Notes under the pieces: generated by a model
Told to the model about the DNA's origin: nothing
The model's database searches: none
What the model saw: the letters and a program-made list of their open reading frames with translations, nothing else
NCBI GenBank assembly: GCA_018417955.1
Contig: JACTVC010000015.1
Span: forward strand, 583,862-647,861
Length of the DNA: 64,000 nt
Direction of reading: 5' to 3'
Origin: Laccaria trichodermophora
Taxonomy: Eukaryota > Basidiomycota > Agaricomycetes > Agaricales > Hydnangiaceae
Program-made: the position numbers and the translations under genes
Part shown: one piece after another, positions 12,644 through 24,333 of the stretch
Position numbering within the stretch: position 1 is the first letter of the stretch
How the letters are laid out: each line of letters opens with the position of its first letter

Positions 12644-15529
12644 ATGCGTTATCCTATGAATCATTTGGGTACCAAGCTTGTAACAACGGATGTCCCTCTT
12701 TTGAAAAGTGAAGGACAAGTTAAAGGGAGCGGTGCTTCATTCGGCAAAATCGCTTTCTCGCCAGATGGCAAGCTTGTAGCTATTGGTGACGCTAGTGGCC
12801 GCTTGACAGTAAGTTACATCTCCATCATATCCTTCCGGTAAACTCACCAGTATTCTTTCGTAGATTAGACGCACTTGGACTACGTGGGGACTCCTTAGGA
12901 CGTATGAGCTCGGGTCCAAAATTCGGGACATATGTTGGCACCCCGTCCAGTCAGACACCTTGCTTATCGGCTGTGGGTCGGGGAATTTTTATTGCCTAAC
13001 AATGGAAGAAGAGGGTGTAAGAAACTCGATACCTCGCCGAACTGAGCTATGCTGATACTGAATGTCAGGAGAAAGTCATTCGTCGGGAAGTCCCCGGCTT
13101 TATACACGCCATTGCTCTCAACGACGACGGGAATCAGTTGGCAATTGGCTACAGCGATAATACTTGCGTCTCAGTTGTTTTGCTTGACGACCCTTGCTCA
13201 GGTAAACCTATGCTGATCTTTTCAAAGCGGGAGCTAAAGTTGATCATAGATATACAAAAACCTCTCATACCGCTCAAGACCTTGAAGAGACCCAACCCTG
13301 AGAACATTCCTCATAGAATATTTTACCTCTCCAATGGCACAGTTCTCATTGCGTATTTTGGTACTTTAGGTTTTTTGTGAGTGGCTTGTTCGAATCCTGA
13401 TTGAACTCACTGACTTCTCAAAGTGCATATCGGGGGTTCCATCCTTACAACAAGCTGTTTGAAATTGAAGCAAAAAACTGGATGTCAGTCACTGTCGGCC
13501 AACCATACACGCTCACTTACTCACTTCTCATCAGTGGAGGTGTCGCTCTCTCTCCGTCGAAGCTAACTCTTGCAGTTACAAATTTGACGGATGGTATCGA
13601 CTACTACTCTATTACCCAGCAGCGCTACGCACACTCAATAGGATATGATGCCACAAAGGGCAGCACAACCATTCGTTACACTGAGATCGTGTTCTTAGAC
13701 AACATGACCGTGGCGGCTGCTCACGTGTCAGGAAGTCTCGTCGTTGCAAGCTGGGACCCTAATTTGAAACCTTCTATCAATGTTCTTCGCAAGAACGATG
13801 GGACTCTCGGCCGTAAGTGACATTTTCCTCCTGTTTATCGTTCATAAATGATCCACTATGCATCTCAAGTATCACAAGTACTGGTGAGTTCACCTCGAAT
13901 CATTTAGTTGTACTTTCCTTGACTACTTGTTTGGCCTAGGCATACAAGCTCATCGATGAGCGGCCGACAATTCTATTTGGTAATGGCGAGGAGGCGCAGA
14001 CAGACATCATGATCGCCACCTTCAAATTACCAGCATATACAGCTGAGCAGGAGAATGAAGTTGTCATGGCGGCTCACGTCGCTGTCAGTCATTTTCGAGC
14101 TATCTACGCGAACAAACTAACTCTCTGATCAGCACAATCAACCAACCATTGAGATCTTACAACGAGGACAGCAGCATACGGCCAATCCCGAGCTACTCCG
14201 AGATGAGTCTCATGTTGAGTGGATGGCGGAGCCCATGGCCAAACCAGCAGGCCTGGAAGAAGGCAATCAGCCACAAATAGCGATATATGACCAGCCACCT
14301 ACCAGTATCGTCACCAGCTCAACCACAACCACCGACAACGAAGTGCTGACGAGTGCGGTCTCTAGCACTGTCAATCCGCCACCAACCAGTGCCGTTAGCA
14401 GAACCATCCCAATTGCAAGTACCGCCAGCCACCTCCCAGTCACCGCTACTGTTGGGAAACCACCAATGAGCGCCGTCACTGGTACTATCAACCAGCCACC
14501 AGCAGCCACTGCCACCGACATCGTCCCAGCCGTCACCAGTACTACCTACCAGCCGTCAGCAGCCACGACTATCATCACCGCCATCGACCAGCCACCAACA
14601 ACTGCCATCACTAGTGCCGTCAGTCAGCCACTTACTGATACGGCCGCTCAGCCATCTATGACCGTCGACCAGCCACTGCCTACGACCAAAGACAAGCCAC
14701 CGTCTACAACGCCACCATCTACCACGGTTGACCAGCCACCACCTGCCATTGTCAACCAGGTGCAAGCTCAAGCACAGGATCAACCAAAGCCGTCCACAAA
14801 TTATGAGAGGTCAAAGCTGCAGGTACATTGAATCAACTCTATTACTTGATTATTTGATGACCAATTCAACAGCGATACCGAAAACTCCTCTTTTCTTGTT
14901 CTCTCACAGCACTTCTGGCGACAGCTGCTTGGTACATTCCACTCCCTACTTCTATCTACCAATATCAGATAGTCTCTCCGTTGGGCTTTGCAAAGTCATC
15001 TGTGGCAGCGACGGTGGCATTATCCCCCATGGGAAGCTTGGAGGAAGTTGCTCAAAGCTTACCACCACAAGTGCCGTCGGCAGAGGGGATGGAGTTGTTT
15101 CCGACCATCATTTTGACAACTTTGTCTCCACAGACCTGGCCATCGACCCAGAACCCCACAGTAACACAAACAATCACTTGTATGATCACAGAAACCGTGA
15201 CCTCAAACATGGGGATGACAATCACTGTGACCACTACGGAGCAGGTGACGGTAATTGCTACAGAGCGACCAACGGGGGTTGCTCAGAATACAGAGGTGGT
15301 CGCTAAAACCTCTACGGCATGGGGAAGCATCTTCTCTGTTTTAGCAGTTACTCTGGTCGTTCTGGCTCTTATTCCCTTCCTTTCGCAACCAGTTCGCAAG
15401 AGAGCATTTGGGGCGCTTTCGAGACGCCTACCCCAAGGCCTGTTACAGCACTACTTTGAACGAGACGTTCCACACGGACAAAGTTCACAGGTTAACGTTA
15501 TTGCAACGGAAATGTCGGAAACATCGTAA
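12644..15529 (+). CDS. WD40-like, Thr/Pro-rich, transmembrane protein
   Basis: Eight exons join without a stop: 12644-12808, 12864-13016, 13069-13376, 13424-13812, 13870-13883, 13940-14083, 14133-14822 and 14873-15529 (839 residues). The first part has beta-propeller strands typical of WD40 repeats: IAFSPDGKLVAIGDASGRL, IRDICWHPVQSDTLLIGCG and IHAIALNDDGNQLAIGYSD. Residues from about 430 to 640 are a Thr/Ser/Pro/Gln mucin-like stretch. Two hydrophobic segments follow, LFSCSLTALLATAAWYI and, near the C-terminus, FSVLAVTLVVLALIPFL, then a basic tail. A membrane-anchored propeller protein is the simplest reading; the partner is unknown. The 14-nt fifth exon keeps phase and is the weakest part. 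WD40-like multicopy genes are known in mushrooms; the membrane tail looks distinctive. Confidence 0.75.
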
Positions 15530-16243
15530 CTCGGGAGGCAGATGTAGTTCGCCGGAATGCCAAATTATCTCCTTCTCTATGGTAGTGGTTAGGACTGTTG
15601 TACATTTACCAACGTACCTACATGATATGTATGATTGTTCATGCCCAATCACAAAATGCGTATTAATTATTTAAAGATCCGATCACCTGATGCGCGATAT
15701 CTTTATCCTTGACACACACATTGCATATACAACACTCCAGACTTATCTGACTTTAGGACGCATACCAATCTTCCTTGTCAGGATCATGATCATGGATACA
15801 AACATACGGCCGAATGCTGTCGCAGCACCACTAGAAGGATACGAGAGACCCAACTGCAGCCCTTTCCCCTTTGGTTCCCACACGGACAAAGATGTAGGAA
15901 CGCTCCAAGCTCTGCCTAGATTATCATGATGACATCTATGAAGCTCCTCGAAGTGGACTTTGTTCACCTCAAGATTGGATCAAGCGCGGGCATTGACCCA
16001 GCTGGCTTCTCTGAAAGCGCGATGGGGTAGCTATCACTTTCCGTTCATGTACTGAGTGCTGACCAGACCCGGATGTTGTAGAGCCGCTTTCCCTGCTTCA
16101 AATCTGCACGCAATGGGGAGTGGCCATGGCCCAGTCCAACGGTGCGAATGACAGATTCTAACCCAAGTACTTGATCTGATCCGGCTAATCTTACATCTTG
16201 CTTCCTTATCAGTGCGTCTGGACCTACAAAGGAGGATCTACCA
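15530..16243. other. Intergenic, no gene seen
   Basis: Spacer between two co-oriented genes of the 30-kb element. Minus-strand frames across 16045-16602 are shadows of the next gene. Confidence 0.5.
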
Positions 16244-18037
16244 ATGGACACCCATAAGGTCGAGCAACCAGCGCAGTCAATCAAAACCGAAGATTTTGAA
16301 TTAGCTCTGGAAGATCCGACTCCGAGAGCCTCTAAACCTGCGGGTGCTCTAGTCCCCCCAACCCAAGCCGCTCCCAACTTCGAGGCTCCAGATCCTTCTA
16401 TCGTTAGCAAATTAACACAGTTTCTTTCATGCACAGTATCAACATCCGACTCTGAAAAGCAATACAAAGAAATAGCCAACGCGGCTCTACTTCTGGCATC
16501 AAGCTCTCCAGACGATGCCTCCGTCATCAAAGCCACCCTCGGGTCGTTGCCCATCAAACCGAATGTTTCAGTTAATACTACAATTGATGCTGTCGTTTCC
16601 ATCCTTAAGCGTGGTAATAGCCCTCCTTTTGCGCAAGCGAGCTATCTCGGGTAAGCGAACAAAATTTATGGAGGCAACGTTGCTGCCCTCAGATAGTTAC
16701 AAATTGACGGATTGACGTAGCACTGCAAGCGCTACGGCTCCTCATTTTGACCACAAGTGGGCGACAAGTTTTCTTACTCAGTGTTCAATCTAATCAAAAT
16801 CAATCTTAGCTCGGCTGGTCCTTTCGGTACTTTTTCTTTCCAACCTCAAGGACCTCAATTCGGGACGTTCAATCCACACAACGGCAACGTTCAAGGGCCA
16901 TCAAATGCAATGTACGGCGCGACTCATAGTTTCTCGGCTTTGTGAGCAGAGCATCGGTGATTTTTGTTTAATCTGATAATCTGGCTTCAGTGGTCAAGGA
17001 CCGCAATATAGTGGTCCCTCAGTTGGTCCAACCCAAGCACCGCTGTGAGTAAAGCAGATCGTATACTCTGTTGTATATCCAACACTTTTACCCGAGCCAT
17101 AGTCCAACCCACCACGGACATCCATCTAACAGCCCGTCATTTGGGTCAAACCAAGTGTTCTTGTGAGTGGAGCTTTCGGATGATATTTTTAACATCTAAT
17201 GATTTGCCTTAGTCCAACTCCCCAAGAACAGCCTACCGGCCCCTCAACCATCCCGAACCAAACATCGTTGTGAGTAAAATATTGAGTTTATCTATTCTTC
17301 TATATATCTAATGGTTTACTCTCGCAGCGCTAGCGGACAAACTGAGCAAGAACAATCCCCCAGTGGCCCTTCAATTGGGCAAAACCAGTCATCATCGTAA
17401 GTGAAGAATTGAATCTGAATCTCCTTCCCGGGCCTGACCAACTCTCCCAGTATTCCACCAGCTGCGCCAAAAGAGAAGTAAGTGATATCTGTTATCAATT
17501 TTTGAACATCTTTCTAACTCTTTTGCTCATAGGATCAAACGTTCGATATACGTTCCAACTGAAGAACACAAGGCTATGCGGAGAAACAACAAGATTCACG
17601 TTTTTCTCAAGGACCAGACCATCCAGAGGCAACCAGACCACAACTTCCAGATCGTCATCACGTCAGCCCTCTATGCCATAGACAAGGTGCCTTTGGTTCT
17701 GGCATGCTTGGACAAGTGGACGTTCCGACCAGGTGATCTCTGGATCAACAAACACCTCGAAAACCTCGTCAAAACAAAAGTTTGGTTCTTAAACAAACAA
17801 AATGAGTGGGTTGACGTGACGAAGAGCTATTTTGAAGACAATGCAGCAATCTATCACCCCATACTGGAACATACCCATGTTCTCACGCATACGAAGAACA
17901 GAAGAGAAGAGCCAGCATGGCTCACGAAGAAGCAATTCTTCAAGCGCAGGGATCAGGAGATGTACGTTAACCCACCATGGCCACCAGCACCGGGAACTTC
18001 GTCGGAGATTAGGGCTAAGTCCCCCGCTCCCAATTGA
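16244..18037 (+). CDS. Hypothetical protein with array of near-equal mini-exons
   Basis: Exons: 16244-16650, 16810-16941, 16991-17044, 17103-17162, 17213-17269, 17328-17396, 17451-17477 and 17533-18037. All introns are phase 2, and 436 residues are open. A further small exon near 16721-16755 would also fit the phase. The N-terminal part is helical (SIVSKLTQFLSCTVS, NAALLLASSS). The middle is Gly/Pro/Gln/Ser-rich, one short repeat per exon ending in Q-x-x-L or Q-S-S. The C-terminal 165 residues form a compact domain starting IKRSIYVPTEEHKAMRRNNK with a Trp-rich core (LDKWTFRPGDLWINKHLE). I do not recognise the domain. The gene is intact and sits between the WD40 gene and a repeat-rich spacer. 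Confidence 0.7.
16991..17396 (+). repeat. Tandem mini-exon array, four units
   Basis: Four exons of 54, 60, 57 and 69 nt are separated by introns of about 50-58 nt. Each begins after a TAG or CAG acceptor, ends before GTGAGT or GTAAGT, and keeps phase 2. The encoded pieces share the layout GP-S-x-G/N-x-x-Q. This looks like repeated duplication of one exon plus one intron. Confidence 0.7.
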
Positions 18038-21000
18038 CAGCACTCGACAATTAGGCTCTAGACTATGCCAACCCACCATCGCCACCAGAACTGGGAAGTA
18101 AGTCGCATAGGGAGGTCGGCGTTGAGGTCACTTGTAATTGACAGCACTCTTTCCACTTCGAGTACATTGGCATAGTCTAGGCCTCCTTAAGCTTGCTCTA
18201 CATGTATCTGAATCCTTTATTTTCTTAGTACTTGCGCCTGATAGCTCCGAAGTATTGCATGATTATGATCATGAATTCATGGATGTCGCTCAAGGCTACT
18301 ACACCACCTGCACATCAACTACGGTATACGTACATGATGTGCAAGCGCGTGGCGCTCTAGATCTTCCGGCCCCAGTCATCTAAGATTAGGAACGAGGTTC
18401 GACTGCTCTCGCGCGAGCGTCATTCGCGTGATCTCATCAAGTTTTTTTGGGGTGACAGTACTAGTTAGTGCTCCTGCAGGGGCCCGGGGTTTTGGACATT
18501 CTGATATGGCCGCGATTCGAAGTATTAATATTATGGTAATTTTTGAGACGTATAGGCGGCGCTATCCCCCACTGCGCTACCTGGTAAAAGTAATCCTTCC
18601 AATTAATTACAATGGAGTGTTGTGATTAATGGGGATCGTTTCACTTGCGATTGACTTGGAATTCGATGTCACTAGCTTCAGCTCACGCTAGCGCTATATC
18701 TCCTTCTGTAGATAAAAAGGCAGCGTGACGTAGAAGCATGGCGCTGACATTTTACCCTGATAGATGATCGGACAAAGCAAAAGCCGATTTGGTTTTGAAA
18801 TGGCAAGAAAACTGGTTTGACTGGTGAAATAGAACCCGAGGCAGGCGTTGGTGAGGGTACACGTTTTGATGATGCACTAGTACCAGTATGGTTTCATGAT
18901 CATGGGCAACTTCACGACCACCTTGCACCGCCAGCCTAGGGGCATTTTTATTATTATTCCAGTTGATCGAGGATATCGATCCTGTTCTATAGGAAGCATT
19001 CCTTGGCCGAACCCAATTGGGACCATGGTCACGACTAGATGCCAGACCGGCCAAAACAAATGAAGTGATGACCACCTTGCAATTGGAGCCTGCAGGCATT
19101 TTTCTCCATGCGAAGTGAGGGGAAAGTTCCTTGGCCGAACCCAATTGGGGCCTTACATCATGATGTCAGGCTGGCGAAAACAAATGAATTTCCTCTTTTA
19201 ATGGGTAGCGGAATGTGAATCACTACCCAATATATATTTACTACTGCTCACTGATCACACATATGCACGTTATGTAGTAGATAGCTTTATCAAACGTGAA
19301 GTTCTAATTTTAAACCGACTATATGCAAGTGATGTTATTTGTGAGTTATTATTTGGACCAACAAGGACCCACAACAAGTCGATGACTTTGAAGCGTAACA
19401 AATCCAAACCTCTGGTATACGTAGTTCCTTGCAAGGAATCGAGTTGCACCTAGATATATATACATGTACATCGGGAACCTTCAAATTTGTTGTTAGTAGC
19501 CATGAGTGTGTAAAATTTGTTGTTAGTAGCCATCATGAGTGTGTATATATATGGCAAATTGGTGCTTACAACCGTCCTAGACCTGCGCAAGTAGCTTAAT
19601 CAAATGGCCATGGCCTGCATGCAAGTTTAAAATTTAAGGATGATCGTGACCGGAGTGAATAATGCAACAAGGTACCCGACAAGCATATTAAGGAGTAAGT
19701 TAATTTATTATTAGAGTGCGCAGATGTCGACGACTCACGACCACTGGCAGAACATCGTGACCATGCATGTGGCCATTGCGATCGATTAGCTCAAGGTATA
19801 CGTAGTACTAGTACTTATATATGAAACAAACAAGAAACAAATTAAAACAAAGCTAGCGCTAGCGCTGGACGAAAGGACATTCCCAGTCCAATTGCAAAAG
19901 ATGTATTTTGTTTGTATGATCATGATATATATATATATATCTTGAGAATAGAAGTCTGAGCGACGAGCCATATTTGTGATAAACCAGGAATACTTACTGA
20001 TCATGAAAGTCCATCTTAATCCCATGCAGATTCTATGTCATTACTAGTTGACCATGGGACTTAATAATCATAATTGTGAGGATCCGGAGAGGAAGGTCGG
20101 TCACGTCGGTGTCTGCTCGTTGTTGGCGGAAGAGGACAAAAGCATCTGTGATAAAACCCAGTCATCGCGCAACGTTAACGCAACCATGGCACCACTGAAA
20201 CCAGTTCTAGATCTAGAAAGATGCCCATGCAGACGAACCAAAGGATGGACGGAAGAATGGTACTAGACAGATACCACAGCCAGGGCATCATACCTGCAAG
20301 CCATAGGCCTAGGCCTAGGAGAGGCAGATTCGGAGAAGATGTTGCATACTAGTATAGGTCGATCGAAAGGAAGACTGAGGAAGCCACCCATGGCAAAGCC
20401 AAAGGGCGCCCAAGCCAAAGGCCTGGCATACCTGCGAGCCATATATAGGTTTAGAGGCAGATTCGGAGAGGATGATGTGAAGACTGAAAGGAAGACTGGA
20501 GAAGGCACCCATGGCAAAGCCAAGGGGCGCCCAAGATAGATCTACTGAAGTACTACATAGAGTCGACGTCGAAAGGGGTCGAAAATGGAGGTAACTATTT
20601 ATAAATAATTAAGGTTGCCATCACTCGGTGCCTTAACAATTGCAAACTCAACATTTTCTCACAAGTTCTCAATCGTCTCTACTCTAGTCTTTGCGCGTCT
20701 CGGCTTTGCCGAACGTGTTATCCATCCTAGCAGGCCTCAGGCCTCATTAATCATTCTTTCTCCCCACAAATACCTTTTCTAGCCTCCGCACGTCTCGTCT
20801 TTGCCGAACGCGCGCGAAGTGGCTTCCTCGCCTTCCACCACAACTTGCCCTTCTGACCTTCTCAGAACGCTGCCTCTCTAGATCTTGCGTCTCGCGTCTC
20901 GGCTTTGCCGAACGTGAACTCTCAATATCTCAAATACGCACACTATCTTTTAAGAATCACCTCTCCCTCTGTCTTCACACCCTCTCTTCCAACACCTTGC

Positions 21001-21210
21001 CTTCTCTCTCTGCGCGTCGCGGACTCACCGAACGTGCCTTGGTCCTTGTACACCTATTGCTCAGCATATCCTCAGCATAGGCCTGTTTCAGCTTCGACAA
21101 ACATCTCACTGTTTGCCGAACGTTCCTTCGCCCTTCCTCCTCTTTTCCACGCCTCGCTGGAACTCTGACCAAACTCTATCGTGTTGTGACTTCGTGGATT
21201 ATCAATTGAA
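18038..21210. other. Gene-free, repeat-rich spacer in the 30-kb element
   Basis: No credible gene in about 3.2 kb. It holds an imperfect duplication at 18911-19185 sharing CCTTGGCCGAACCCAATTGG, an adjacent 30-bp duplication at 19483-19546 (AAATTTGTTGTTAGTAGC), a duplication at about 20290-20536 sharing CCCATGGCAAAGCCAA, and the motif array at 20696-21125. Confidence 0.6.
20696..21125 (+). repeat. Reiterated CGTCTCGGCTTTGCCGAACGTG motif upstream of the next gene
   Basis: Copies or near copies lie at 20696, 20791, 20895 and 21015, with a shorter one (TTTGCCGAACG) at 21112. They are spaced about 95-120 bp apart. The core CGGCTTTGCCG is a short hairpin. The array ends 86 bp before the start codon at 21211, so it would fall in the promoter or 5' leader. 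Confidence 0.7.
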
Positions 21211-24104
21211 ATGCCGTGAGTACACCTTTTGTAGAGCGTCGTAATTTGGAACTAATGACTCATGCAAATAGTAAACGCGAGTTCTGGAGAGGTCTTTTCT
21301 GGCAGGAGGGCGGATTATCTCAGCAGAGAGTGCCATCGTGCACTAACGAATCCATGTAAGCGATTTCGCTGAATGTCATCGACAAAAACATCTGACATTT
21401 GAGCCAGGCCGCTTGACCGCTCCCGTGGTCGACTGATTCACGAGTCTGGTGTGGATTACTATTCGCCAAATTGCTCACGGACGATTCAAGTTCCAAAAGA
21501 AACAGACCCCAATAAGCAGCAGTTTCCTATGAATTCGGGATGGAAAGACTTTACAGAGCCAAGATGGTGGACAGACACTCATGGCTGGCTTGCCTTTGTT
21601 CCTCGCGAACCAATGTTAGTTGGTTTTCCTTTTGATCGCCTAGCTCGCCTGCCACAAACTTTTACCTTAACATCAGAAGGAAAATATTCACTGCCCCAAG
21701 ACATTGTTGATTCTTGGACAAGGCTGGACGTCGATTTGCTCCATGTCACCCGAAGACTCCTTGGAGCTTACCAAATTGCAGCAATCGCTCCATATTCTCC
21801 TCGGGCCAAGGGTTATCGGGGGTCTTTCAAACAACCCCATTCTATCAAAAAAGCTGCAATGCTTTCCCGAGATTGGTATTTTGTTTGGATGGGTTTACTA
21901 TCCTATGGGGTGGCTCGAGCAGAGTTCTCGCTAGAGGCGCAGAAAGATTATCGACAGCGGTGCGAAGACCAAGGAAAAGATGCCATTCTTGGAGTACCTG
22001 ACTGGCGATCATTTTTGAAAGAGCGAAGCCTTGATTACCCGAATGAAATTTGCTTTGATTCTACCTGGGTGGATGCCATCTCCGCTTCCACTGTTTGCGA
22101 CTTCTCAATCAATAATCCTCGGGCAGGGATTTTCCTTAAGCTACCCAATCAGGGACCTTCTGACTATCAGCCTTCAATTCGGTGGTTCTGTCAGAGAGGT
22201 ATACCTGTCTGGTATAGATGGGGTCCTGAAGAACATGAATTAGCCAAGCAAAATGATTTCTATCGAGGTCTGGCACCGTTAACAGGCAATCCGGGTGTCC
22301 CATCCTTGTTCACCGACTCGCAACATGCCATTACGCTCGTTCCTGGGACCGCTTTACCTGTGAGATCGTCTGGTTCAAAGTCATGGCAGCAGTATTTTGC
22401 AGACCTCGAAAAGGAAAATCTTGAACGAGCAAAGGTGGAGTCTGCTAGAGATCGTGAGAGACGACTGAACCGCGAGCGCCAACCACCAACCCGGAGTGCC
22501 AGGGTGATTGAGTGGGTTGAGCCTATAAATGGCGGAAACCAACTCATTCCAGAGGAAAAAACAGTGGCAGAGCGCGTCGACATTCTGGAGATGTACGAAG
22601 ACAAGTACAAACGCTATGATTCATTCAATAATACATGGCATATCTGTGAAGAGTTTGGAGCCGGTCAATCAGAAACGTGGCAGGAGTCGGAGGACTATCG
22701 AATGTTCCTTGGGGACTACACCAATGAGGAGAGAGAGGAAATCGAACACATGGGGTTGGGCGATGAACCCCCTCCCATCTTGAATACCCTTCGTGCCCCC
22801 ACGCCACCCACAAATCCTGAACCATATGTTGCGACAGATTTTCCTTCTGACCATTTTCAAGCCGTCAACAACCTGCGTCAGACATCTCTGCTGGAGCTGT
22901 TGCAAATTGGCGTCTGCGAGACATTGCATGAGCACTATGGATTGATTCCTCCAGTCCCAATTCCACAATCGCATCCTGAATTCTCTGAGAAGGATGGACA
23001 ACGCTTTGGCCGCTGGCTTGGTTTGGACACCGATGACAAGCCAGAATTGCGCCGAAAATTTGAGGCGTCTGATATAGCTCGGCTGTCTTTGCAATTTGTT
23101 AAACTATTGATAGCTGGCAAACATCCGTCGAGTGATTACTGGGATCTTTCGCCAAGTAACCGCGAGTCATTGGTGTTTTCCAAACGACTGAAGATGGTGT
23201 CATTATCCTTTTTTGAAAAGATTCAAGCCAACCACCGTTGGATCTTTGTTTTCGACTTCAAGAGTGAGGCGACCGTGCCTTGGAAGCTCGCGGTGACTAC
23301 TGCTGCCGACGTACTTCTGGTCTGTAGACTTGATCCACGTTACAGGGAGGCTGATATTGCCCGTTTTTTGATCGAGCGTGGGGTACCTTTCCGTACCCTG
23401 GTGTGGAAAAGTATGATGCCTAAGCCCCCCCCAAGTATGCCCGTCATCTATCAGCTCCCTTCTCGCGGCCCCAATTATGTTTTCAGTAAGCGCGACTTTG
23501 ATAGCTACATTCACCTCCGAGAAATTCTGGTCCGTCAACCACGCATCCGTGCAGCTCTGCTTCGAGGGGGATGCCATGGCGGTTAGTCATCAGCTTTATG
23601 CATCCTGACAAGGTATTGGGTGGTCCTGTGGGTGGTGGTCCCATGCGAGAAGTTCATCACCCTTCTGGTGAGATGCTTGTCGACGATGACCTCACAGATT
23701 TGGAACTGGATTTGTTGTGCGGGACATACATCTGTGACACAGGTATGTAATCATACATTGAGCGGATCAGCCACTGAAAACTCTTCTTCTTTACAGGGGA
23801 AGGTCCCGTCATAGCATACAAATCTTGGTTCCCACCAGCTTTTTTGTTTGAAAAGAAAGACTGCGCGGAGAACTATGGCCGGTGGACTGATTATCGGGAA
23901 GCCAGATATAGGCGTCGTTTGTTGGATATTGAGCAACATGGGGCTCAACCAGAGCCTGTGTCAAGATGGCGGGACCAGTTAAGAGGTTTAAAAGAGACGC
24001 GCTTGCTCAATCAAAACATGGAGAAGCTGGCGCTCAAGTTCTTGAACGAACACCGTCCTGACATGGCACACCTCACTTGCGAATGGATTTCAAAAGAGAG
24101 ATGA
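21211..24104 (+). CDS. Large multicopy Agaricomycete protein of unknown function, one frameshift
   Basis: Exons: 21211-21215 (only ATGCC), 21272-21355, 21408-23742 and 23797-24104, about 910 residues. The first joins read MPKREFWRGLFWQEGGLS, RSRGRLIHESG, then the long exon with FKQPHSIKKAAMLSRDWY, DWRSFLKER, GIPVWYRWGPEE and a low-complexity Arg/Glu helix. At 23566-23570 a run of five G must be six for the frame to continue as GGMPWRLVISFMHPDKVLGG. As it stands, translation ends at 23586. After that point the frame is open again through DLELDLLCGTYICDTG to a normal stop. The family is recognised as a multicopy mushroom hypothetical; function unknown. Either a true single-base loss or an assembly error. 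Confidence 0.65.
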
Positions 24105-24333
24105 CACTTAATAGGGATTACTGTATTCTCCATCGATCGCTCAATCGATTTGTTTTCTTGGACTTTATCTTTGTTGATTTCAAGGTAGTCTAGATCACGT
24201 GCAGGCAGTCAACTCAATCGATTGTTACAATATTAATTGTTGCTCGTTTCCGAAATCGAAGTTCAAACGCAAAAGGTGTGTGAGATGAAAACTGTTTGAT
24301 TGCATACTCACATGGGTTGCAAAGCGTCCCTCA

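Noticed and set aside
13385..13400. A tRNA T-arm-like GTTCGAATCC
   Set aside because: It lies in a short intron of the WD40 gene with no box A or acceptor stem nearby.
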